Assembly: GCA_001910725.1 (NCBI GenBank)
Contig: MJGA01000001.1
Span: 1,860,001 to 1,924,000 of the forward strand
Length of the DNA: 64,000 nt
Origin: Phanerodontia chrysosporium
Lineage: Eukaryota > Basidiomycota > Agaricomycetes > Polyporales > Phanerochaetaceae
Reading direction: 5' to 3'
Position 1 is the first letter of the stretch. Each line of letters opens with the position of its first letter. Positions 1-9,904 of this stretch are shown here, one piece after another. Under the pieces are notes generated by a model. That model saw only the letters and a program-made list of their open reading frames with translations, made no database searches and had not been told where the DNA came from. A program made the translations under genes and the position numbers.

Positions 1-421
1 AGGGAAGGTGTTCTGGAGAGAAGGCGACTTGGGGTGCCCGGGATGGAGGTGGTTGGTGTGGTCAACATGCTGGGCCTGCTGGCGCGAGTTGGTGGAAAGC
101 AAGCGGGACGCAGCGAGGGCAGAGGTGCGGGACGCCGCAAGACGAGTCGCCAGAGGGCGGGAGGCAGACACGCCGACTACGAGCTGTCGCAGAATTGGCA
201 TTGTTGTGACGGTGAAGAAAGGAGCGTCGTCGACGTGCGCAACGGCACCGGCGAGGTGTTTGTAATGTGCTCGACAGCGACGGGGCAGCAATGAACCTCG
301 GTGACGCCGGCGGGGGATGCCGGGAGCACGGCCGCCGTCCAATCACAGCTGCCGGAGTTGATATCTTAGTCCAAGCGTCAAATATCCTCAGCTTGTCCGC
401 CAACGTCCAACTAACCTCGCC
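1..421. other. Upstream region of the prefoldin gene, no gene seen
   Basis: This GC-rich stretch has short open frames on both strands, but none has a recognisable motif or a conserved look. It ends directly at the prefoldin start codon and most likely holds that gene's promoter and 5' UTR. It could also hold the tail of a gene lying left of the window. Confidence 0.4.
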
Positions 422-979
422 ATGTCGTCCTCCACAGCCGCAGCGAAGAAGCCACAACAGTCCAAGCTCCCTCAGCTGAGCCCGCAGGGTATGCATGCCA
501 TGTCCTGCTCCGGTGTATGTGGTCAATGAACGACCATCCAGCTAGAAATCCAGCAGAACTACACGCGACTGCAGAGTGAACTGCAAACGCTTGCCAACAA
601 GATCGGCGAACTCGAGCAGGAAGCTGAGGAACACACGTGAGTTTGCGTGTCGTTACTTTCTATCCCCGAGACTGAGCGCTTTACAGGCTCGTCCTCTCCA
701 CCCTCAATGAAGCTTTACAAGCCGAGCCTGACCGGAAGTGCTTCCGCCTAGTTGGCGGGGTGCTTGTCGAACGGACAGTCAAGGATGTCGTCCCTGCGCT
801 GCAGACCAACCGCGACGGGGTCAGCGTCCCGACCATCCTTGCCAATCGTCATACTCATAGCGCGTAACCTGCAGATCCAGAAGGTTATCTCGAATCTGAC
901 AGAGCAATATAAGACGAAAGAGACGGAGTTTGAGGCGTTCAAGCGCGACTATCATATACGACCTGCAGCTGTAGCATAA
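422..979 (+). CDS. PFD2: Prefoldin subunit 2
   Basis: Beta-type subunit of the hexameric prefoldin chaperone, which hands unfolded actin and tubulin to the CCT chaperonin in the cytosol. Four exons fit: 422-488, 546-636, 687-819 and 875-979. The joined frame gives a protein of about 130 residues, the usual size for this subunit. It has two long coiled-coil helices (around IQQNYTRLQSELQTLANKI, and VISNLTEQYKTKETEFEAF near the end) flanking the beta-hairpin segment around RKCFRLVGGVLVERTV. That segment is the typical GIM4/PFDN2 signature. The N terminus is a short Lys/Gln/Ser-rich tail. The first intron must use the TAG acceptor at 544-545 to keep frame. The third donor (GTCAGC) is weak but is required by the reading frame. 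Family identity is well supported. Confidence 0.9.
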
Positions 980-1265
980 ATTGACGTCGAGTGTCGTCGG
1001 TGCGTTGCACTATTCCCTACATTCTAAGCAACGCACTGATAACTTTTCACAGCGAAATCGGAGAGCTCTAGGGTACAAATTACCATCCAATGTCCAATAG
1101 CATCCATGTAATTCATCCGATACCAATTGTGCAGAATCGATTCCTAGTCTGAGGTTAGGTTTGGCCGCGTCGCGTGCACGTGGGTCAGGGGTTCTGAAGG
1201 TTCAGACTGCGCCATTTTGCCTTTTCCTACGACCATCGATATTGCGGGTTTGAAGACGAACACAC

Positions 1266-3582
1266 ATGACAGAACCCGCGTCGGACACCCTTACCGCGTT
1301 CCTCCAAGGTAGGACGGAACTTATTGTATCACACCCTGGCAGGAGTCAGTATAGCGCCCGAGGCAGCGGCGCCTCCGCGTGTGGTCTGGCTGCTCTCAAT
1401 TGCGCAAGACTCGTCTTGCAAAGCGGGCAGGATGCAGCGGCGGGTTACGCGCTGCTGCAGCGATTGCTTGGACGAGAGTTCCTAGAGGTGAGCGTTTGAT
1501 GGTTTGCCGTGTGATCTATTCATTTAAAGCGGATACCTGCAGGAAGTGCTCAAGATATGCGCGCAGTGGACCAGCACCGCTCATCTGGATGTGGAAGAGA
1601 TCCAAGCGGCCCCCATATTCTCTCAAAGTCTCCAGCTGAGATGGTCGGAATACGAACGGCCTGGTCTTGAGCAATTCACAAATCTTCTCGAGTGAGTGAT
1701 CATGAAGCGTGTGCATGACGGTAACCATAATCCGGACAGTCGCCTCCAGCATTCCGTTCAAGAATCAGCTGTGCTTGTCATTACCCGTCCCCCAGAAATT
1801 GTGAGCGTGCTCAAGATCGCGACTGAAGCTCGGAATGTCTTCGTTACATTCGATTCGCATCCTAGGAAGAAACATCCAGACGGAGCAGCATTCATATTCC
1901 ATCCATCTATGGGCGCAACAGCAACATATCTACATGGTCTTTTACAGTTCGATGCACACATCTTAGCAGACCCAAATCTTCATTGGCAAGCACAGCTACT
2001 GGCGCATTGTTCAGCCCATGCGTACACTGCGCATACAAAGTCGGCGTCACCGTCAGAGCTAGTTCTGGAGGCAAGCCTGGAAGTTCTCAAACTCAAGGCA
2101 GAGATTTCGGACCTGAACTCCCGCGTCCGCATGCTGGACTCCGACAACAGGCACTTGTCAGAGGAGAACACTAGTTTGGAGGCGAAGGTCGAGGACCTGC
2201 AGGAGGAGAACCGCCGTCTCGTCCGGAAGGCAGCCTTCTCGGCACCCAATGGCACCTCGTCTTCGGTCGCCGCCCCCTCTTTCGCGAACGGCACCGTCAC
2301 CGGCAGCTCTCCCGCCGGCCCATCAATGAGCCAGCCGTCTCCACCGCTGCCGCAGAACGGGCCGAACCCCAAGGGAAAGCTTGTATTCAGGACTATCGAG
2401 GAGTTTGACGAGGACGACGCGGTGTTTGCCACGCGCATCCAGCTCGAGTGGCAGAACCAGGTCGAGGACAAGGCGAGTCTCGACCTCGCTCGCCGGCAGC
2501 AGGCACAGTTCGAGGAAGAGGACCGCGAGCTTCGCGAACAGCTCGAGGAACTTCGGCAGGCTGTGCCCGCAACCTTCCAGTGCGGGATCTGCCTGGAAGA
2601 GCAGAGCGAATCCGACGTGTGCCAGGTCGACCCTTGCGGCCACAGATTCTGCAGGTACCCCCCGCGCGGCGATGGTGTGGCCGTTCGAGTAGAAAGCTCA
2701 CACAGACCTGCAGGGACTGCGTTCTCTCGTACCTGCGGACGAAGCTTGGCGAGCATCGATTTCCGATCCTCTGCCCCATCTGCGCCACCGATAGGGGTTC
2801 TGGCGAGCCTGGGAGTAAGCCGCAGTATCCCCCTATCTATCGAGAAGCAAAACTGACATCCCTCGGGCAGCCATCACCAGCGTCGTGGCCCAACTCGTCG
2901 GGCTGACCGAAGACGAATATGCCGTATTCACGGAACTGGAGCTGGCATCGTTTTCTGTCCTTCTGCATTGTCGGAAGTGAGTCGTTTCTAACCTAGATGG
3001 CGGAAGTCCCTCAGGGCTATTCTCGCAGGTGTCAGCAGACCATCTTCGTCGATAAGGACGAATACAACGAGCAGTCCGTGATTGTCTGCCCTCTGCGAGG
3101 ATGCAACCATATATGGTGCAAAGCGTGCTCCCGAGCCATTGAGATAGGCGGCCCGCCGCATTCCTGCGACGGGTCTTCCGAGCTAACTCATCTTATGGCC
3201 CAGCAAGGATGGAAGAATTGTCCTGGTGCGTGCCATACACAGCCTAACTGGACTCATCTGACTTTTTGACAGGCTGTAGCACCCCCATTGTCAAGGTGGA
3301 CGGGTGTAATCATATGACGGTGCGTACGAAATAAGCTTTTCAGTCCTCCAGCCGATGACCACCTCACCTAGTGCATCGCTCCGGGCTGCAACACGTGAGG
3401 TCATCCTTCAGCTCTCGGCGCCGGTTCTGACCCGTAATTCCTGCAGCCATTTCTGCTATCTCTGCGGGGCCACAATCGTACAGTCGGTCAGACGCCAGGA
3501 CATCAAAACTGCGCTGTCTAGGCACTATACCAGTTGCACCTTGATCGAGGTCCCTCCAGAGCGCGCACCGCGTCGCCGCTGA
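1266..3582 (+). CDS. RBR-type E3 ubiquitin ligase with coiled coil and an N-terminal Cys/His domain
   Basis: Predicted RING-between-RING ubiquitin ligase of about 640 residues. RING1 begins CGICLEE and continues through CGHRFCR into DCVLSYL and CPIC. An IBR follows (CQQTIFVDKDEYNEQ, CPLRGCNHIWCKAC). The RING2 segment is NCPGCSTPIVKVDGCNHMTC then FCYLCG; its first CxxC-His-Cys block should hold the catalytic Cys. Introns can be placed at 1488-1542, 1692-1739 and 2655-2713, with further ones at about 2817-2870, 2978-3029, 3224-3273 and inside RING2. The N-terminal third is unusual: a CGLAALN motif near residue 39 and FDSHPRKKHPDGA near residue 160 look like the Cys and His of a papain-like fold. 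A strong coiled coil (nt 2080-2225) and a Ser/Pro linker separate it from the RING. A short intron inside the first exon (around 1309-1362) is possible but not needed for frame. Confidence 0.85.
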
Positions 3583-3705
3583 CGTAGTCGTTCACTCAGG
3601 TCCGTGTAGGTCACGGTGGGCGAGAACACAGAATGACGTAGAGGAAATGTGGCCAGGGAAGCCAGTTGTACATGTGCATGGGATACGAGTTATCAGAATA
3701 AGCGT

Positions 3706-6700
3706 TCACTTGTGCATGAGCCCGCCGCGTGGTTTCGTCAGAGAGTTCGCAATGCCAATGAAGGATTCCGCCAGGCGAACCTGCGATCGAGATCTTATCA
3801 GTAGGGGGGCGTGGTACGGACATGCTCATGGGTGACGCACGAAGTCCAGAGCTTCAACGTATGAAGAGGGTACTGCAGGGTGCATGGGATCTGGCGGCGC
3901 GCTTCTCTGCACGTCCGATGCGATGTCGGGCATTCGACGCAGCACGCTATTATGCGGGCCGAAAGACACGGCATGGAATGACAGTGCTCGCCTGCGGACG
4001 GGATAATATCAGCAAATGGACTAGGACGACCTGGGCTTAGTCCGTACCCAAGAGCAATGGCCCGGCGGGACAGGTCCCTGGTGACAGAGTCGTCTACACC
4101 GCATTTCCCATCCGACAAGAAGACGACGACTGGCGCCCTACGTTCATGAAGGATACGATAAGCATAGGCGGCTCAAACGAGACCCGGACTAGGCGCACCT
4201 TTCTGTACTCCAGTTGCGGTCCATCACGGTTTGGGTGAGCTGAAGAGCCGACGTATAGTTAGTGCCGCCACTAGCACCATGGGGCAGGACAATCTCAAGC
4301 AGGCGGTCCGGCGTGCTCGTGAAATCGTTGACGAGAATCTGCTGATGCCCGTGGTTGAACAGGATGACGCTGTAGGCATCTCGGCGGGCCGTATTCCCAT
4401 TCGCGACCGCATTCCGCGTCGACCAGAAGGCGTACAAAGACGAATACACGGCGCCGATCCGGTTGTTGTGTCGTGCGGCAATTCTCGTGGATGTGGGTGT
4501 ATCGGTCAGCGGCTTCTTGTCTGCGCAACCCATGGAAGACGACCTTCGTGAATGGTGAGAAGCCGACTTGACCACAATGGTGGGCATGCTCACCTGTCAA
4601 TGACGAATATCCTGTGACGTTGAGAGTCCGTCAGGATGACATAAAGACTTCGGCACAACTGTAACCACTCACACATGGAAGGCCTGCTGGAGAAGTGTCG
4701 GGTTTCGACAGCCGAAATGGTGGCCGTCGCCAGAGACATATCTTACGCCTCCCGAGGGTGCATTCGCAAGGTCGAGCGGGGCATGAAAGATCGGCAAAGT
4801 ACAATATGATGGCTGCGCTGGATTGTTAGCATCGGCCTGGTGCTCTTTGCCTTTGAAGCACGCGAAGTATCAGCAGAGTGCAACTCAACGAAGGTCGCAT
4901 ATGACATACTGGTGCACATGGCGTCGCTGCAGCATTCGGATCAGTGGAGATTACGTAGAATGCAGTAGCATACGATGCACACACCATTTTGCAAAGGCAT
5001 CGCGGTCATCATGAGAATATGGATCTAGTGTTTCATACATTAGCAGATGAGTTTAACATCTTAGTGCGCCACAATTACCTTTAAAGCCTAGCAGCATACA
5101 GGGAATGAGCACTCACGCCAGTGCTGTGAAACGCGGACGAACCTGTGCGTTTTCAGGAGAGCTCGTGGCTGACAAAATCCTTCGCCTTCGCCGGCTCAGG
5201 CAGCATTCTCGTTGTGCTGTGCAGAAGTCCGCTGCCGCTGCATGCTTGTCCTTCTGGTGTTCGACAATAAGCGGTATGGAAATGTCTGCCCATCTGTTGA
5301 TATATCATGGAGCACTGTGCGACGTAATCATGAGAAGATTCTGTATCTGGAACAATCCTACTGACCAGAAGCGGGGCACCGTCGTCGTTAGAGACGAGTT
5401 TGCGCCCGTTCACCTCGATGATGGACCCGTCACCCTCCACAGCCCAATTCGTTCTGGACATCGATCCGTGGCTTGTCTCATGCTCTTGCTGGGAATGACC
5501 TAGCCAGTCGTCGTCTCTCTCAAGTGGTAATATGAAAAACAACGATATTCGCACCTAGAGGCAATGTGCAGAAGTTCCCGCAATTTTCGCACCTACCCCC
5601 TTTCGTCAGTAGCGTAGCAGTATTCATAAACAGGCGTTACCTTGTTTCGCAAAAGTGGAAGGCTCGGAGGTCGCGAGAATACGCATGTGAACCATCGTGC
5701 TGCAGCGCTCCCACGGGGATTGGGATGATGCAAGAGACTCTATGATTTACCGTGAGCGGCATTCTGGGTTCATAAGCTATCAGCCCAGACCTTGCGTATA
5801 CTGTGTTCGGCCGAGATTGTCACGAACTCAGCTAATTTCTCAGGACTCGCCTTCGTGTACTGAAACGTATCATGTCGTCCAGTGAAGGTAGCTTCTACTG
5901 ATTGCGGCGTAGTGTCGATCCGACAAATGCTAGGCAGCTGGCATAGAGATGGACAGTCGTGTTGCTGACTGAAATCATCTTTCAACACAGGAGATTGAGG
6001 CATCTACCCGCGAAGGCGGAGAGCGTCTTCTTGAAGGCCATGGAAGTGACCTGATTCTGAGCAGAGTCGCCAGCAAGTTGACAGAACAGGGGGGGGCAGG
6101 ACTGTTGCTGGCAAACATGTTCGGTGTGAGCTTGCTCGCTATCAATGTATGAGATCATAGTCAAGTGGCAGTTAAAAGGGCATGAATAGATAGAGAAACC
6201 TACCTATAGATATGGCACACCTCTGGACAGTTGAAGACGGAGCCATCAGGAAGCTGCAAGGCTAGGAAGAGAAACAAAAACAAGAGCACCTTCGTCAACA
6301 CTTGTTTGTGGGTAATCAAAAGAGTACGGTACCATCCCGCATTCGTGCGATGTTGCTGGACAGAGATGCTCGTCTTCTGTATGGCTGGCGATCTGTTGCC
6401 ACCGTCAGACCGTCAGCAACACCGGCTACGATCGCTCATGCGAACCTTGGCGCAGTGCTCCAGGCACCCTCCCTTCCCAGAGAGACGGCACGGCTGCCCG
6501 CACAAGTGCACTGAGATGTCGCGACTGGACAGAGTTATGAGGGACATTTGTTACGGATACGTGGCCGAAGGGACTTGGTTGAAGTGACCACAAGCGAAGT
6601 CGCAGGGCCGCCGTGCGGTCGAGAGTTTCGGGAGCCGTCATACATTTCACAGTCACCTGTGTGGAGGACGTTCTGCATAGATCTAATTTCATCACAGAAG

Positions 6701-6900
6701 AACGGAGCCATAGAAGTCAGAGATGGATGATCAGGTCCTTTCTCCCAGCAGGAAAACGCGTGGATTTCATACCAGCTACCGCAGACGGTGACACAGCCAG
6801 AGGATGCATCACCATCACACAAGTGCTGCCGCAGGCAAAGCACGCAGCGGATCGCGAACAGTGTGTCACGAACGTTCCTGCCGCTGCAGATTCGACAGTT
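3706..6900 (-). CDS. 5'-truncated paralogue: cysteine-rich repeats plus vWA domain
   Basis: This second copy keeps only the C-terminal half of the GTPase/Cys-rich/vWA family found further right. Reading the minus strand from about 6.6 kb, Cys-rich blocks are followed by a CRIDTTPQSVEATFTGRHDT segment (about 5.9 kb). Next come CENCGNFCTLPL, HSQQEHETSHGSMSRTNWAV (5.5 kb) and a vWA domain. The vWA domain has an intact MIDAS: DRSSSMG split by an intron near 4600, GGTNYTSAL with the Thr, and LSDGKCG with the Asp. The protein ends KPRGGLMHK and the stop is at 3706-3708. Introns of about 50-60 bp still have good borders and the frame can be followed, so decay is slight. The GTPase part seen in the other copy was not found. 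The 5' boundary is uncertain; sequence upstream of about 6.7 kb is not clearly homologous. It could be a pseudogene or a short functional derivative. Confidence 0.6.
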
Positions 6901-6999
6901 CTCGAAGAGCTGACAGCGTTAGCGAGGATGCGGCATTGTGCAGACGATCATATACAACGCTGAACCACGCGCGGTCACACATCAGAAGTACATGAATTC

Positions 7000-7786
7000 G
7001 TCCGGACTGGCATGAGGATGGAGGGGCGCCATTGCTGGCCAACACTTCACATACCAGACCCTGCCGCGTCTGCACCACACTCAGCCGCGGTATCACTACG
7101 GCGTACACCCGCTTGTGGGTCGGTAGTTAACTGAGGAGTTGAAGCCATGGATGTGCTGGAAAGGTCGGAAGTAGAAGAGAGCAAGGTGTGAGCTGGCCGG
7201 TCGAGTGGAGGGAACCGGGTGCAACGGCGCGTAACCGCAGGCAACCGCGCGGACCGCGTGCGACCACGTGGACCCACGTGCAACCACGTGCACTGATCCT
7301 ATGAAGCGGCTCCGGCCTACGTTCACGCGTGCAATTTACCTCGCTACAATTTTACATTTCCGCCAGAGTTTAGAGGGAATCGGGCGGTATAAGGCGGAGC
7401 CAATACCCACGAGTTAACCCTCCCGGCATGAATTCGCGGAGCTCTGCAACCAAGCGCCTGTCCCAGATTGCCATTTTCGGATCAGTGCTCAGCGCTAGCG
7501 CTGGCACCAGACTCATGTCACTACAAATTGTCACGATATTCTGAAGCCTGCATTCAAAGAGCAAGGATGACCCGGATCCTCTGATAGTTTGCGAGATACG
7601 TGTTCCACACGTGTAAGGGATAAGAACGTCTCACGAAAATACTGGGGAAGCCCACGCTCTGGCTATGCTCGCTGGGCTACTATCATGCGGCCAGGCTGCG
7701 CCATGCTCGGAACGTAGATAGTACAGATTGAGGCATGTGGCATCTCGGAGGGTAGAATACATCATTGGAACGGTACGTGAAAGCGG
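7000..7786. other. Intergenic region between the two paralogues
   Basis: This stretch lies downstream of the disrupted paralogue and upstream of the truncated one on the minus strand, so it should hold the promoter of the truncated copy. I see no convincing coding sequence. The notable content is a tandem array of 10-bp units at 7213-7291, listed separately. Confidence 0.4.
7213..7291. repeat. Tandem array of eight ~10-bp units with CACGTG cores
   Basis: Eight head-to-tail units of 9-10 bp can be read: aaccgggtgc, aacggcgcgt, aaccgcaggc, aaccgcgcgg, accgcgtgcg, accacgtgg, acccacgtgc and aaccacgtgc. The last three contain CACGTG or its near match, the E-box core bound by bHLH factors of the Cbf1/Pho4 class. 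The period is close to one helical turn. It lies in the probable promoter of the truncated vWA paralogue. Confidence 0.6.
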
Positions 7787-8995
7787 TCAGCACTTTTCAG
7801 ATTTATGCATAAGGCCACCGCGCGGCTTGGTCAAGGAGTTCGCGATACCGATGAAGGTCTCCGCGAGACGGACCTGTCGCAAGAACGCGTCAGCTCCACC
7901 CTTGTTAAATCGAAAGGCACGTCAACTCACCAAATCCAAGGCTTCAACATAGGATGAAGGTACGGCGGGATGCATCGGGTCGGGAGTTGCAGTCCTCTGG
8001 ACTTCAGCCGCGATATCAGCCATCCTTCGCAGCACGAGGTTGTGCGGGCCAAATGAAACGGCATGGAAAGACAGCGCACGCCTGTGGGAATATGAGACTC
8101 AGCGCGCGACCATGCACCACGTTGTGGTCACGTACCCGAGAGCTATAGCGCGGCGCGAAAGGTTCCTGGTAGTGCTATCATCGACGCTACATTCGCCATC
8201 GGACAAGAAGACCACGACCGGTGCCCTTGATGCAGAGCCGTGCGGTCAACATACAAGGCCCGGTCTTGTCCGATGAGAAACTACACACCTCTCCTGACTC
8301 CAGTTCTGTTCCATTACAACTTGTGCAACCTCGAGGGCGCGGGTATAGTCAGTACCGCCCCTGGCAGCATGAGGCAGCACGAGGTCGAGCAGCTGCTCTG
8401 GGATGCTTGAAAAGTCGTTGACGACGACTTGTTGTTGCTGGGAGTCAAAGAGGATGACGCTGTACGCATCGCGACGGTTCGTAGTTCCGTTCGCAACAGC
8501 ATGGCGGGCAGTCCAGAAGGCATGCAGGGACGAATATACCGCGCCGATTCTATTGTTGTGGCGTGCGACAATCCTTGCAGTCACTGGAGTGTCGTTCAGA
8601 GGCCTTCTATCCGTGCCAGCCATGGATCCAGATCTTCCAGGGCATATGAGAGGGTGCTTGTTGCGAATGCGACCGGCTTACCTGTCAATGACAAAGATCC
8701 TGGTTTGCGGTCCGTGAGCTGCTACTGCCATGTGAGTATGCAAGGTAGTTGCTTACACGTGGAAGGCTTGTTGAAGCAGACGAGGGTTTCGGCATGCGAA
8801 GTGGTGCCCATCACCAGAGACATACCCGACTCCGCCGGGAGGTGCATCGGCCAGGCCGAGTGGCGCATGGAAGATGGGGAGGGTACAGTATGACGGCTGG
8901 GCAGGGCTGTTCACATCCGCTAAGTGTTCCCTGCCTGTGCGAAGTTCAGAATTGGAAAACCGACAGGAACTGGGGACTTCATACCGGTGCACATG
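7787..8995 (-). pseudogene. C-terminal vWA part of the large GTPase/Cys-rich/vWA gene, cut off by a retrotransposon
   Basis: This is the 3' end of the gene that starts near 24196; the LTR element at 8996-16054 separates the two parts. In gene order it holds PAQPSYCTLPIFHAPLGLA, then GVGYVSGDGHHFACRNPRL and QQAFHV. The vWA domain follows: RILVID, an intron near 8630-8690, then SGSMAGTDRRPL (MIDAS Asp and Ser residues), DAYSVILFDS, and GGTDYTRALEVAQVVM with the MIDAS Thr. The protein ends LAETFIGIANSLTKPRGGL and a TGA stop at 7787-7789. No inactivating change is obvious within this part. Without its own start and with 7 kb of element upstream in antisense orientation, it cannot be made as part of the original protein unless the element is removed. 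Confidence 0.75.
8991..8995. repeat. Target site duplication, left copy (acatg)
   Basis: The pentamer acatg directly precedes the left LTR and recurs directly after the right LTR at 16055-16059. Five bp is the usual size for Ty3/gypsy integration. Confidence 0.9.
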
Positions 8996-9264
8996 TGTCA
9001 CAGTTTTTCGTCTTAACCCTTAGGGTTAGGGGCAGCAGGTGACAGAAGCGATTACTCCGAACTGTGACATGCAGAAGCGCTGGAGTGACAGCCCTAGGCT
9101 CGGGGCTGGTCACGTGATACGGCGGTCACGTGATGCGCACACGTGCGGTATCCCAGGGTCACATGGTCGAAGGTCTAGAAGCAGGCAAGGGTCTGGAAGC
9201 GCCGAGACACTCCGGAATGGACTAGAAAGCCCTGGAGGTCTCTGGACAGGTCCGGACAGTGCTG

Positions 9265-9282
9265 GAACGTTCTGGAGGTTTC
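9265..9282 (+). promoter_or_regulatory. Heat-shock-element-like block in U3
   Basis: The block reads GAA-cg-TTC-tg-GAG-gt-TTC, four alternating nGAAn/nTTCn modules with three matching perfectly. This is the arrangement bound by trimeric HSF. It is repeated in the right LTR 6459 bp downstream. It suggests stress-responsive transcription but is motif evidence only. Confidence 0.4.
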
Positions 9283-9413
9283 TGGGACATCGTAGGAACA
9301 TTTAGGAACGTGTAGGAGAATGTAGGAATGCCTGTAGGGCACTAGCCAATAGCGTAGTAGGTATTAGATAGCTAGGACCCTGAACACCGGTCCCTGGGGA
9401 CCTGGTGCACATG

Positions 9414-9421
9414 TATATAAA
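9414..9421 (+). promoter_or_regulatory. TATA box of the LTR promoter
   Basis: TATATAAA lies 33 bp upstream of the AGCTTCAATCT sequence at 9447. If transcription starts there, the first 11 nt of the RNA are exactly those that pair with the primer-binding site after the LTR. Spacing and self-primer logic support each other. Confidence 0.7.
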
Positions 9422-9595
9422 CCCTGAGGGCTGGGGGTGCCTCCCCAGCTTCAATCTCATCGCATCTCACCTCTCTAGTCTCTATACCTCGTCTTCAAGC
9501 TTGGCTACACCCTTTGTAGTCCAAGTAAACCTTTGCCAGTGAGTATTGCTGGTTGGTTTGGTGTATAGGCGCTAGGGCAGCGCATTTTTGTGATA

Positions 9596-9904
9596 GAAGA
9601 TTGAAGCTAGCCAACCTACTCCACCTTTGGTGGCCTAGGTTATTGCTTTGGGTTCTGGGGGCTTGTTTGAACAAGTGCTTTTGCGCTTTGTTCAGTTTTC
9701 TGCCGATCCACAGGCGTAAGTGGGCACTATAGTACCTTTTTAGGTACAGACAGGGGAACGTGGTGTAACCCACCTCAGAGGGCTTTGCCTGCGGACGAGT
9801 AACCCCTGTTGTAGTGCTGGACTAAGGGTGTAATACCCTGTCCAACCAGTTTTAGCTGCGTGGCGTGGAAACCCACAGTAATACCCCTTTCTCTTCGTTG
9901 AGGG
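9596..9904 (+). other. Leader between 5' LTR and first ORF
   Basis: About 300 bp with no ORF of note. It starts with the self-primer binding site at 9598-9608. The rest is probably the untranslated leader of the genomic RNA, where packaging signals would be expected. Confidence 0.5.
9598..9608 (+). other. Self-primer binding site (Tf1/sushi type)
   Basis: AGATTGAAGCT, two bases after the LTR end, is the exact reverse complement of AGCTTCAATCT at 9447-9457, the predicted 5' end of the transcript. Tf1 of fission yeast and related elements prime reverse transcription by folding the first 11 nt of their own mRNA onto such a site instead of using a tRNA. No tRNA 3'-end match was recognised here. 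Confidence 0.75.

Larger units (their letters stand above)
8996..9595 (+). repeat. 5' LTR (600 bp)
   Basis: It begins TGTCACAG and ends TTTTTGTGATA, and matches 15455-16054 throughout by eye. Its U3 holds two copies of ggtcacgtgat, a heat-shock-element-like block at 9265-9282 and many ctgga-type short repeats. A TATA box lies at 9414-9421. Near its left edge there is aacccttagggttaggg, with two TTAGGG telomere-type units. Confidence 0.93.

Noticed and set aside
62..526. 154-aa minus-strand frame at the left edge
   Set aside because: It overlaps the first prefoldin exon and has Arg/Cys-rich low-complexity content without a motif.
9039..9305. 88-aa frame repeated in both LTRs (also 15498-15764)
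   Set aside because: It is present twice only because the LTRs are identical. It lies in U3 upstream of the TATA box, so it would not be on the element's own transcript.
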